From: CAZRGV01 sp964599655
GTDB lineage: Bacteria > Planctomycetota > Planctomycetia > Isosphaerales > Isosphaeraceae
NCBI GenBank assembly: GCA_964599655.1
Contig: CAZRGV010000088.1
Span: 1-26,398 of the forward strand
Length of the DNA: 26,398 nt
Direction of reading: 5' to 3'
Shown here: positions 8,045 to 16,296 of the stretch, piece by piece
How positions within the stretch are numbered: position 1 is the stretch's first letter
Layout of the letters: the number at the start of each line of letters is the position of its first letter
The notes under the pieces: generated by a model
What the model saw: the letters and a program-made list of their open reading frames with translations, nothing else
What the model was told of the DNA's origin: nothing
Databases searched by the model: none
Program-made: the position numbers and the translations under genes

Positions 8045-9442
8045 ATGCCCGCCGAGCGATCCATCCGAATTCATTACGAGCAAGCCGTTTACGGCAGCTT
8101 TCCGTTCTGGGACCGGGGTTACGCCCTGCTGGCCCGCTCGCCGGGCTGCCGCCCCGACTGGCTGGCCGCGTTCCAGACCGCCTGCCAGCGGTTCGGCGAG
8201 CGCCCCCACGACGTCACCACCGCCGACGGCCTGTTCGCCTTGCCGCTCGACGACGGCACCCGGATGGTCGTCGGCGTCAGCGGCCAGGGAACCGACGACC
8301 ACGGACGCCCCGGAGCGCTCGCGTTTCACGCCTTGTTCCTCAGCCCCGACGACGACCGCAAACTCGGCGGCTCGCCGTTCCCTCTGGCCGGCTGCTTTCA
8401 ACGTCACTGGGAGCCGCAAACCCAGGTCCTGCCATCGGAAACGGCCATTCTGGCGGTTTCCGATGCCGCGACGTCGTCCCCCTCCATCGGCGATCGAGCC
8501 CGTCGCATCGCCTCGTCGTTGGCGGCTGGCCACCGCGTCGCGATCGAGTCGTCCGAGCCGATCGACGCGCTGGCTCGAGAGGTCTGGAACGCCCTGCCCG
8601 AACGGGTCCGCCGCCGCGCCCGACTCGCCACCTGGGCCTTCGGCAACGGCAACCGCTTCGACCTCGTCGCCCTGCCCCGCCTCGCGGGTGTCGCGCTCGA
8701 TGCCTCGTACGTCGACCCGGACCGCCTCGACACCGCCGATCACAGCGCCCCGGCCCCCGCGCGACGGCCTCGCCTCCGCCCGTTCGCCCTCTTCGCCGCC
8801 TCGGTGTTGCTGGCCGCCGCGGCCATCGCCCTGACTCGCCCGAAACCCCCGGCTCCCGAGCCCTCCCGCGCGGCCCTCACTCCCTCGACCCCTGGCCAAC
8901 CCCCCTTGCGAAACGAACCCAAGGTTCCGCCTCCCGACCTCGCGAACTACCCGTCCTTCGACACCGATCCTGAATCAAAGCAACAGGTTCTGTCGAGCCT
9001 CGTCGAGTTCGCCGAGCGGTTCGGCGTGATCGAGCCCGGCGCGGCCTCGGCCCACGACGACCCGGCCTCATTGATGCTCCGGATCGCCGAACGGCTCCGT
9101 TACCAGGGTCCATTCCTCTCCGACGCCGACCGGGCCCGCCTGGCCAGCGAAACCGGCCCCGGCCTCGCCCGTGCCCTGGACTGGGACGCCCAGATCCAGC
9201 GCTTCGCCGCCGACCGCCCCCTGCCCTCCCACTTCGCTCGGGGCCCGCTCCGCTGGCAGCTCGACACCCTCACCTGGTCGTTCCACCTCGACCCCGATGC
9301 CCGACTCGCCCCCGCCGAAATCCCCCTCGTCCTGGCCAACGCCCTCGCCGTCGACGGCCCAATCCGCCCCAATCCCCTCGCCGACCGCTACCCCATCCTC
9401 AACGACTACGCCCGCTTCCTCGCCTCCCTCCCCGCTCGCTGA
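8045..9442 (+). CDS. GAP1-like GTPase-associated membrane protein
   Basis: Residues 11-34, with YEQAVYGS and RGYALLARSPG, match the opening of the GAP1 (GTPase-associated protein 1) N-terminal domain as I recall it. That domain continues through LFALPLDDG, VGVSGQGTDDHGRPG and ALAFHALFLSP to about residue 225. A basic stretch precedes a transmembrane helix at about 247-263, then a Pro-rich linker (265-300) and a helical C-terminal domain (about 305-465) that I cannot assign. GAP1 proteins occur with dedicated GTPases in predicted NTP-dependent conflict systems; the biochemical role of this domain is not established. The ATG at 8045 is used because the frame upstream overlaps the small gene and starts with low-complexity sequence. 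Its pairing with the GTPase at 5390 follows family knowledge plus proximity. Both carry one membrane helix, so the complex is expected at the membrane. Confidence 0.82.
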   Translation: MPAERSIRIHYEQAVYGSFPFWDRGYALLARSPGCRPDWLAAFQTACQRFGERPHDVTTADGLFALPLDDGTRMVVGVSGQGTDDHGRPGALAFHALFLSPDDDRKLGGSPFPLAGCFQRHWEPQTQVLPSETAILAVSDAATSSPSIGDRARRIASSLAAGHRVAIESSEPIDALAREVWNALPERVRRRARLATWAFGNGNRFDLVALPRLAGVALDASYVDPDRLDTADHSAPAPARRPRLRPFALFAASVLLAAAAIALTRPKPPAPEPSRAALTPSTPGQPPLRNEPKVPPPDLANYPSFDTDPESKQQVLSSLVEFAERFGVIEPGAASAHDDPASLMLRIAERLRYQGPFLSDADRARLASETGPGLARALDWDAQIQRFAADRPLPSHFARGPLRWQLDTLTWSFHLDPDARLAPAEIPLVLANALAVDGPIRPNPLADRYPILNDYARFLASLPAR

Positions 9443-9527
9443 TCCTGCCCACAGAGCGCCACCTTCCGGCCCTGACGATGCGGTCGGTCCCACGTCCGCC
9501 TCCTGGAAGTCGAACCGCCCGCCTGGC

Positions 9528-9533
9528 TACAAT
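9528..9533 (+). promoter_or_regulatory. Possible -10 element for a leaderless transcript
   Basis: TACAAT ends six bases before the ATG at 9540, so transcription would begin at or next to the start codon. No strong -35 is seen. The only ribosome-binding-like bases (GGAAG) touch the ATG and are too close to act, which fits leaderless initiation. Confidence 0.4.
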
Positions 9534-9539
9534 GGAAGC

Positions 9540-10097
9540 ATGAGGAACCTTCCACCGATTCGATCGACGGCCCACATCTGGCGGGCCCCTCTCTGGTTCT
9601 TGGCCGCGCTGATGCTCCCGGTCCTGGCCGGTTGCTCGGGGGGTGAGAACGTCACAACCCGCGCGCTCAACAAGGCGAGGCAGCTCTGGGAACGGGCCCG
9701 CGTTCGCGACTACAACCTCGAGTGGATCACCACCGGAGCCCGGAACGGGCATTACCTCGTTTACGTCCGAGGGGGCAAGGTCCGCGAGATCCGCATCGTC
9801 GAGCCCGACGGCCGCCAGATCGAGGCCCATCCCGGCGACCCGAGCTATTACGGCATCGATGGCCTCTTCCGGATCATCGAGGAAGAGCAGGCGCAATGCT
9901 TCGACGACCGGCCCTTCGGCCAGCCCAAGGGGGCCCACATCCTCTTGAAGTTCACCCCCGACCCGAAGCTCGGCTATCCGAGGCGCTACCGCCGCGACGT
10001 CGTCGGCAGCCGTCAGGGGCTGGCGATCGACGTCATCAAGCTCGACACCAACCCCCCCGGCGCGATTCCTCCGTTGCCGCCGCCCCCCTCCGCCTGA
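9540..10097 (+). CDS. DUF6174-like lipoprotein (185 aa)
   Basis: Residues 1-32 are a lipoprotein signal: a basic start, a hydrophobic core and the lipobox VLAGC with Cys32 as the lipidation site. The mature region, with KARQLWERARVRDYNLEW, YLVYVRGGKVREI and a later DGLFRIIEEEQAQ segment, resembles DUF6174, a family of small secreted proteins or lipoproteins of unknown function. The tail is proline-rich. I chose ATG 9540 because it begins the signal peptide exactly; longer frames read through non-coding sequence. It lies about 100 bases after the GAP1-like gene with its own candidate promoter, so it need not belong to that system. Function is unknown and the product is expected to be attached to a membrane. 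Confidence 0.82.
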   Translation: MRNLPPIRSTAHIWRAPLWFLAALMLPVLAGCSGGENVTTRALNKARQLWERARVRDYNLEWITTGARNGHYLVYVRGGKVREIRIVEPDGRQIEAHPGDPSYYGIDGLFRIIEEEQAQCFDDRPFGQPKGAHILLKFTPDPKLGYPRRYRRDVVGSRQGLAIDVIKLDTNPPGAIPPLPPPPSA

Positions 10098-10117
10098 TTC
10101 CTCCCGCCCGGTCGAAC

Positions 10118-10127
10118 ATTGTACAAT
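10118..10127. promoter_or_regulatory. Palindromic ATTGTACAAT, possible -10
   Basis: The ten bases form a perfect palindrome containing TACAAT (10122-10127) on the plus strand and the same hexamer on the minus strand. It lies 116 bases before the methyltransferase start. It shares TACAATAAC with 3310-3318. No convincing -35 is seen. Confidence 0.3.
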
Positions 10128-10242
10128 AACTCGTGAGCTTGGCTCGGAGCCGTACCCCGCGGATCAGCGGCCTCCGACCCGACCGTGATCGCGCGCCCTC
10201 GTCGACCTCCCCCCCAGGGGCGCCAGACCCGATCGTCCGCCA

Positions 10243-11061
10243 TTGTCCGAACCCAACCGATCCGCCGATGGAAAGCCGCCCCCCAACGTGAGCCAGACCG
10301 CCGGACAAGACCAGCAGTGGAGCCGCCACGCGGCCAACTACGACGAGCTGTTCCTCGACCCGTTCCGCCCCGGCGTCGAGAACCCGATCCTCGACGCCCT
10401 GGCCGCGATTCCCGAGCCGGAAACCAAGACCGCCGCCGACCTCGGCTGCGGCACCGGCCCCCTGCTGCCCCACCTCGTCGACCGGTTCCAGTCGGTCGTC
10501 GCCGTCGACTTCGCCCCCGGCATGATCGCGTGCGCCCGAAAGCGGCTCGGCCCCGACGCCCGCAAGGTCGCCTTCGAAACCCGGCCCATGCACCAGCTCG
10601 ACGACTACCGGGGCCGCTTCGACGCCGCCTTCGCCATCAACTCGCTGGTCATGCCCGACGTCCGAGAGATCGACCGCGCCTTGCGAGCCATTCACGACAG
10701 CCTCGCCCCCGGCGGCGTCTTCTTCGGCGTCGTGCCCTCCATCGACGCGGTCCACTACAGTACCATGCTCCTGATGGATCGCGAGCTCGACCGCGGCCAG
10801 AGCCCCGAAGAGGCCGAGCGGCTCGCCGCCCACCACGCCGAGCACCACTACTTCGAGTTCGCCTTCGGCCGCTTCCTCTTCCACGGCCTCCGGCAAAAAT
10901 TCTGGCAACCCTTCGAGATCGAATACCGCCTGCGAAAGGCCGGCTTCGCCACCGTCGAACTCGACAAGGTCCTCTACCCCTGGGACGACGACATGCCCGG
11001 CGGCGCCGCGTTCGCCGATCAGCCAAAAAGCTGGGACTGGGCCTTCACCGCCCGGCCCTGA
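10243..11061 (+). CDS. Class I SAM-dependent methyltransferase
   Basis: The product has the Rossmann methyltransferase fold: motif I AADLGCGTG (64-72), the acidic residue ending strand 2 in VVAVDFAPGM, motif II-like FDAAFAINSLVM, and LAPGGVFFGVVPS as the strand 4/helix region. The N-terminal WSRHAANYDELFLDPF is typical of the Methyltransf_11/25 class. The substrate cannot be read from sequence. The longest start is TTG 10243; a GTG at 10288 (SQTAGQDQQW) is an alternative and neither has a clear ribosome-binding site. It is a soluble protein. No neighbour fixes its pathway. It ends 84 bases before the small membrane protein. Confidence 0.9.
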   Translation: MSEPNRSADGKPPPNVSQTAGQDQQWSRHAANYDELFLDPFRPGVENPILDALAAIPEPETKTAADLGCGTGPLLPHLVDRFQSVVAVDFAPGMIACARKRLGPDARKVAFETRPMHQLDDYRGRFDAAFAINSLVMPDVREIDRALRAIHDSLAPGGVFFGVVPSIDAVHYSTMLLMDRELDRGQSPEEAERLAAHHAEHHYFEFAFGRFLFHGLRQKFWQPFEIEYRLRKAGFATVELDKVLYPWDDDMPGGAAFADQPKSWDWAFTARP

Positions 11062-11145
11062 TCTAAACATTCATAATAATGATCACATTTTTGACATGAC
11101 GGCATCGATTGTCTCGCCGAAACCCGAATCGCCGAAGAGTCAACC

Positions 11146-11581
11146 ATGAACCCCAACCCCCCAGGCCGTTCTCCCAGCCCCTCCAAGGCCAAGTCCCGGC
11201 TCCGGCCGTCGGCGGACGGCGAGAACTCGGAACGCGACCAGGACCTCTCGATCAAGGCCCGCAAGCAACTCCTCTTCGACCAGGACGAACGGCCGATCCC
11301 GGCCGAGTCGTCCGGTTCCTCGAAGCCGTTCCGCCAGTACCTTCAAGAGGTCCCCGCCGCGCCTCTGCCGACCGGCATCAAGGCCGCCCTCTGGGCCGCC
11401 GGCGTCCTCGTCATCCTGCTGCTGGTCGCCGCCCTCTTCCGCGCCACCCAGCCCCGCAAACCCAAAACCGGCCCCCGAGCCCACCAAGCCCCGGCCCTCA
11501 CATCCCCAGCCGCCGATCGTTCTTTTAGGATTTCGAAGTATAATTCTATTAACGATACTCATCGAATCGACGCACGGGGAG
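11146..11581 (+). CDS. Small single-pass membrane protein, 3' end lost in gap
   Basis: The N-terminal 75 residues are polar and basic with short pieces such as KARKQLLFDQDERPIP. One transmembrane helix follows (about 78-102, ending LLLVAALF), then a short basic, Pro-rich tail. No family is recognised. The frame stays open into the N gap at 11582. From 11521 onward the base composition turns AT-rich and the translation (FRISKYNSINDT) no longer resembles the rest. The T run at 11523-11526 is followed by AGG; one extra T would create a TAG there, so the true stop may lie near 11528 with a sequencing error in the run. The start at 11146 is the first ATG and has only a weak purine stretch (GAAGAG) upstream. 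Confidence 0.65.
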
Positions 11582-11591
11582 NNNNNNNNNN
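11582..11591. other. N gap (10 bases written)
   Basis: The gap falls exactly where two converging genes should end: the plus-strand membrane protein and the minus-strand permease both lack a stop before it. The true missing length is unknown. Confidence 0.95.
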
Positions 11592-13151
11592 ATCAACTCG
11601 CTGCGGGAGGTCCGGCACGGGCGCGCGCGCAGCCTCGGCACCCGTGTCGAGAGCTGGCGCGAGACCGCGGGGCGGGCCCTGGAACCGCTTGCGCTCGAAG
11701 GCGAACCAGGTGACGGCCAGAAGCGCCGCGGAACCCAGGACGATCGCCACCGCGCCGTCGTTGGGCGGGGCCGTGCCGACCCAGAACAGCACCACGCAGC
11801 CGACGACGCAGAGCGCCGCCAGGGGGCGGTAGAACGGCCCCAGATGCCAGGGGCCCATCTCGGTCCAGGTCCGGCCGTGGGCGAAGAAGCCAAGAATCGT
11901 CGGAACAATATACGAAAGATACAGAAACAACGTGCAGGATGTGGTGATCGTCGAATACGCCGAGGCGGTCTGGGTCGACATGGCCGCGGTGAACAGGAGG
12001 GCGGCGATCGAAACGGCCCAGACGGCGACCGAAGGGGTCTGGAACCGGGGGCTGACCCGCCGCAGCAGCGTGGAGAACGGCAAGCCGCCGTCTCGGGCGA
12101 AGGCGTAGGCCATCCGCGAGGCGGACGTGACCGTCGCCAGGCCGCAAAGATACTGCGCCACGGCGATGCCGATCAGAAGCGTCTGGCAGATCGACTGCGG
12201 CAGGACCGAGTCCATGACCCAGATGACGATGTTCTCGCCCTGTTCGGCGGCGCGTCGCATGTCGGGCATGGCGAGCACCACCGCCGAGAGCATCGCCCAG
12301 CCGAAGACGCCCGAAACCAGCACGGAGCGGACGATGCCCAGCGGCACCTCGCGGGCCGCCCCAACGGTTTCTTCCGACGCGTGCGCCGACGCGTCGAAGC
12401 CGGTCAGGGTAAACGCCGGCAGCAGGAAGCCGCGGGCGAACAGCCAGGCGATGTTCTCGATGCGGGGCCAGACGGGGTGCGTCGACGGCTGGCCGCTGTA
12501 GTTGGCGAACGTCACCAGCCGAGACGGGTCGGGGCCGGGGGCGAAGATCAACAGCGCCACGGTCAACGCCCCGGCGACCACGAGAATCCACCAGCCGCTG
12601 AAGTTCGTCAGCAACGTCGTCGCGCGGATGTCCAGGTGGTTGAGCGCCGCCTGCGAGAGGGTCAGCAGCGCAACCAGGCCGACCTTGGTCCAGACGTCGA
12701 TCGTGCCCGGATCGAGCCCGAGCCGTGGGGCGACCGCTCCCAGGCAAAACAGCACCGTGCCGACGTTGATGCCCGCCAGCACGGTGACCAGCCCGGCGAG
12801 GTTGAACCAGGCGGTCGCCCAGCCCCAGCCTCGACCGCCGAGAATCGACGCCCAGTGGTACAGCCCGCCCGCCGTGGGAAACGCCGAGGCCACCTGGCCC
12901 ATCGTCGCCGCGACCGCCAGCGAAAACAGGCAGACCAGCGGCCATCCCAGGCCGATCGACGCGCCCCCGACCCCGCAAAACCCAAGGTGGAACGACGTGA
13001 TTCCGCCCACGAGGATGCAGATGATCGACAGCGAAATCGCGTAGTTCGAGAACCCGCCGAGCCGACGACGCAGCTCCTGGACATACCCCAGACGCTCGAG
13101 CGTCTTCTCATCCTCCGCGATCACCTTCGACGAATCGACCTTGCGACGCAT
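11592..13151 (-). CDS. APC-superfamily amino acid permease (3' end in gap)
   Basis: This is a twelve-helix secondary transporter of the APC superfamily, closest by eye to the GABA/choline/amino acid permease group. Hallmarks are the first helix NYAISLSIICILVGGITSF, VASAFPTAGGLYHWAS after it, FTLTGFDASAHASEET in the middle (helix 6 region) and VTSASRMAYAFARDGGLPFS before helix 9. About 520 residues are present and the sequence is lost at the gap, so only a few C-terminal residues should be missing. The solute cannot be predicted. AAGGA lies 8 bases before the ATG at 13151 (MRRKVDSS), which decides that start over ATG 13160 and TTG 13190. It is on the same strand as xseB, 254 bases downstream of it, and may be transcribed separately. 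Confidence 0.93.
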
Positions 13152-13405
13152 CGACCCCATCCTTCGAGAACCGCCGGTTCGCTTCACCAAACCCTCACGG
13201 AAAGAGACGATGTTACTTCATGGAACGTCGACGGGAAACGGGGTCGCTCCGGGAGTCGCGCCCGAGGGCGCGTCCCGCAGCCCTGGAGGGCCCGACTCGG
13301 GACAGACGAAGGTCACGGTTCCGGCGTGGCGCGCAACGCCGGGAACCACCCTCGATGCGGCTTCGATCGCAAGCCGACGTCCGTGGCTCGCCGAGCCAAA
13401 TCGGC

Positions 13406-13735
13406 TCAGAACGGCGCGTCGTCGTCCGACACGTCGGAGTTCTCGGTCGAGCCGTTGTCCTGATCGGCCTCGGCGTTCGACTCGTCGGCCAACGCGACGG
13501 GGAAGGGAACGGACCGCGGGTTTCCCTCGGCGTCCACGTCGGTCATCAGCGCCACCTGGCGCTCGGCCTTGTCGAGCAGTCCGTGGCACTGGCCGAGCAG
13601 CCGGACCCCCTTCTCGTAGGTCGCCAGGGCGTCGTCGAGCCCGAGCGCGCCCGACTCCAGCTCCTTCACCACACGGTCCAGCTCTCGAAGCGACGCCTCG
13701 AAGCTCGGTGCCGGCTTGTCTTTCTTTGGCGGCAT
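13406..13735 (-). CDS. xseB: Exodeoxyribonuclease VII small subunit
   Basis: This is the small subunit of exonuclease VII, which with XseA degrades single-stranded DNA from both ends. The family core is clear: SFEASLRELDRVVKELESG, then LGLDDALATYEKGVRLLGQC and LLDKAERQV, a helical hairpin over residues 11-66. At 109 residues it is longer than the usual 70-80 because of an acidic, low-complexity tail (about 70-109). It follows xseA on the same strand after 50 bases, the common arrangement, so the two are co-transcribed. The ATG at 13735 precedes the conserved core by about ten residues. Confidence 0.95.
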   Translation of the reverse strand: MPPKKDKPAPSFEASLRELDRVVKELESGALGLDDALATYEKGVRLLGQCHGLLDKAERQVALMTDVDAEGNPRSVPFPVALADESNAEADQDNGSTENSDVSDDDAPF

Positions 13736-13785
13736 GGATGATCTCTGGAACGATTACGAAACAACCACTTGTAATCGAAGGTCGG

Positions 13786-14982
13786 TCAGGCCGGTGGCGT
13801 CTGGCCGGGGGACGTCGATTCGACGCGGCTGACGAGCGAGCCGGAGGCGAGCCGGGTCTGAATGCGATCGCCGGCCTGAACCTGATCGGCGGAGCGGACG
13901 ACGGTGGCGCCGTCCTCCTTGAGGGTCAGGCTGTAGCCGCGAGCGAGCACGGCCAGCGGGCTGAGCGCCTCGAGCTGCGCGGCCAGTCGGGCGAGGTCGC
14001 GGCGCCGCTGGTCGAGCGACAGCGTCAAGGCCCGCTTGGCCCGATCGGCCAGCGTTTCGAGATTCGTCCGGGCCTGCCGAAGGTAGGTCGAGGTGCCGCG
14101 CGCCAGGCGGTTTCGCAAGATGTCCAGCGCGCCTCGAACCTCCCGGATGTCGGGCACGCAAAGCTCGCCCGCGGCGCTTGGGGTCGGGGCCCTCAGATCG
14201 GCCACGAGGTCGGCGATCGTCACGTCCACCTCGTGGCCAACGGCCGAGACGACCGGCAGCCTCGAGTGAAAGATCGCCCGGGCGACGACCTCCTCGTTGA
14301 ACGCCCAGAGGTCTTCGAGGCTCCCGCCTCCTCGGGCGAGAATCAGGAAGTCGGCGCCGGCCACCCGATTCGCCAGGGTGATCGCCTTGACGATCTCGGC
14401 CGAGGCCCCCTCCCCCTGCACCCGCGACGGCACGACCAGGAGCTCGGCCACCGGCCATCGCCGGCCGATGACGTGGATCAGGTCGCGCACCGCCGCGCCG
14501 GTCGGGCTGGAGACGATGACGATCCGCCTTGGAAACGGGGGCAAACGCCGTTTTCGGGCCGGATCGAACAGCCCCTCCGCTTGCAGCCGGGCGACGGTCT
14601 GCCGGAACGCCAGCTCCAGAGCGCCGACCCCTTCGGGCTCGATCTTCCGAATGACGAGCTGGTAGTCCCCTCTCGGCGCGTAGACGGTCAGCTCGCCCCA
14701 GGCCCGCACGGCCAGGCCGTCTTCGAGCTCGAAAACGAGCCGCTGCGCCGTGCTTTTCCAGAGCACCGCGCGAATCTGGGCCGACTCGTCCTTGAGGCAG
14801 AAATAGAGATGCCCCGACCTCGGCCGCGCCAGGTTCGAGATCTCCCCCCGCAGCCCGACGTCGCCGAAATCGGCCTCGAGCACGGCTCGGATCCGCGCGG
14901 TCAATTCCGAGACGGTCCAGAGGCCCGTCGAATCGGAGGGAGAACCGTTCGATCGGTCGAACAGGGGAAAGCTCGTGGCCAT
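13786..14982 (-). CDS. xseA: Exodeoxyribonuclease VII large subunit
   Basis: This is the catalytic large subunit of exonuclease VII. An OB-fold DNA-binding domain occupies about 1-110 (WTVSELTARIRAVLE, GEISNLARPRSGHLYF). The catalytic domain shows every family signature: SSPTGAAVRD, ARGGGSLEDLWAFNEE, SAVGHEVDVTIADLVADLRAPTPSAA. A coiled-coil region (DILRNRLA onward) and the closing VLARGYSLTLKEDG complete it. The length, 398 residues, is slightly short of the typical 400-450. ATG 14982 is preferred because AAGGG lies about 10 bases upstream and the sequence before it reads as low-complexity. It is co-transcribed with xseB. The acyltransferase gene upstream on the same strand ends 287 bases away. 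Confidence 0.96.
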   Translation of the reverse strand: MATSFPLFDRSNGSPSDSTGLWTVSELTARIRAVLEADFGDVGLRGEISNLARPRSGHLYFCLKDESAQIRAVLWKSTAQRLVFELEDGLAVRAWGELTVYAPRGDYQLVIRKIEPEGVGALELAFRQTVARLQAEGLFDPARKRRLPPFPRRIVIVSSPTGAAVRDLIHVIGRRWPVAELLVVPSRVQGEGASAEIVKAITLANRVAGADFLILARGGGSLEDLWAFNEEVVARAIFHSRLPVVSAVGHEVDVTIADLVADLRAPTPSAAGELCVPDIREVRGALDILRNRLARGTSTYLRQARTNLETLADRAKRALTLSLDQRRRDLARLAAQLEALSPLAVLARGYSLTLKEDGATVVRSADQVQAGDRIQTRLASGSLVSRVESTSPGQTPPA

Positions 14983-15269
14983 GCGCCGGCGGCCCTTCGC
15001 GGGGCGGGAGTTCATCGCAAGGCGGGAACCGGAATCCACGGCCCACGGAGGTCCCGAGCCCCTCGCCTTGCGCAAAATCGTCCAAAAAGATCTTCACCTG
15101 TCGGCTTGGCATGCCCACCGATCCCTCGACCGCGAGTCGATCGATGAACGAGGACCAACTCCCCAGGCGATTCCGAATCAGTGTAGCGTCCCGGCCGCCC
15201 ATCGTACACCGGAGTGTGCCGGTTCGAACAACGCGCCGTATCCCACGCGAGGACGCAGCGCCGGCCGGT

Positions 15270-16247
15270 TCACCGCGAGCCGGCGACGGCCGCGACAATC
15301 GATTTCGGTCGCGGCACCGGGCGAGCCGCCGGTTCGAGCGACGGCCCGTAACAGGGCCAGGTCAGATGAGCAACGGCGTCGGCCGGATGGGCGGCGATCT
15401 CGGCCTCGAGCCGTTCGAGGTAGCGGGCGACCGCCAGGCCCTCCGCGCCTGGAACGACCGTCCAAGGGACGTCGAACGACAGGGCGTAGCGGCCCCCCTC
15501 GCGATGGGTGCAAAAGACCGGCACAACCGGGGCTCGCGTCAGGGCGGCCAGGTCGGCCCAGACGGACAGGAACGGCCGCGTCTGGCCGAGGAACCGCCCC
15601 GGCCTGGTGTTGCACGAGGCCCACGGAATGTCACCGCTGAGATACAACGCCATTCCGTCCCGAAGCACCGCGCGGGCCCGCAGCAACCGTTCCACCGCCT
15701 CAACAGGCGGCATCGCGCGGCGAAGAAACAGGGCGCGTTGCGGATGCGGCGCGTCGTCGCGATCGAACCGACGTCGCAACTCGCGCGAAACGTGCCTCGG
15801 ACGCTGCACCAGAAGCCGCAGTGGCACGTCCTGCCGGTAAAGCCAGTGCAACGCCGCGACGTGCGCTCCAAGATGACTGCCCAGCACGATCACGCCGCGA
15901 CCACCCGCCAGCGCGGCTTGCAAATGCTCGAAGCCCTGAACAGAAAAACGCGCGTTCACCTCGGTATGGGAAAGCCCGTCGAGCGGATAGTCGCGAGCCA
16001 GGAACCGCCCGACGTTGCGGGCCAGGGCCGCGCGGGTCGCCGAGAGTGGCCAATGGGCGTCAAGCGCCTCTCGAGCTCGCCGCAATGAACCGTTCAGGAG
16101 CCGCCGCCGTCGCGGCCGGACCGTGTTCGCCACCCATCCCAGACCGGCCACGACCGCGTCCCCCCGCTCGGCCCCGAGCCGTCGCAGACCGGGCAACAGA
16201 ACATCATAAAACAGCGTTTTCCAGCTCAGCAGATGACGAACATTCAT
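15270..16247 (-). CDS. LpxL/HtrB-like lysophospholipid acyltransferase-family protein
   Basis: The product (325 residues) resembles the LpxL/HtrB lipid A acyltransferase and related mannoside acyltransferase family, which transfer acyl chains to lipid or glycolipid acceptors at the inner membrane. The pattern is visible as ALAGGRGVIVLGSHLGAHVAAL (about 112-133), a later GDIPWASCNTRPGRFLGQTRPF with the small-residue substrate region, and APVVPVFCTHREGGRYALSF. In the family the motif is HxxxxE/D; here His125 is followed five residues later by Val130, so the expected acidic partner is missing. A short hydrophobic stretch near the N-terminus may associate with the membrane. ATG 16247 is chosen over one at 16271. 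It lies 49 bases after the adenylation gene, on the same strand, and is probably co-transcribed with it. Confidence 0.85.
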   Translation of the reverse strand: MNVRHLLSWKTLFYDVLLPGLRRLGAERGDAVVAGLGWVANTVRPRRRRLLNGSLRRAREALDAHWPLSATRAALARNVGRFLARDYPLDGLSHTEVNARFSVQGFEHLQAALAGGRGVIVLGSHLGAHVAALHWLYRQDVPLRLLVQRPRHVSRELRRRFDRDDAPHPQRALFLRRAMPPVEAVERLLRARAVLRDGMALYLSGDIPWASCNTRPGRFLGQTRPFLSVWADLAALTRAPVVPVFCTHREGGRYALSFDVPWTVVPGAEGLAVARYLERLEAEIAAHPADAVAHLTWPCYGPSLEPAARPVPRPKSIVAAVAGSR

Positions 16248-16296
16248 GGAACCGGCCCGGTGGAGTCGCAAGCCGCCTGGAGGAACAATCGAACGC

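Noticed and set aside
13191..13405. Possible small gene between xseB and the permease
   Set aside because: Open frames here are Arg/Pro-rich and lack a start signal. Treated as intergenic.
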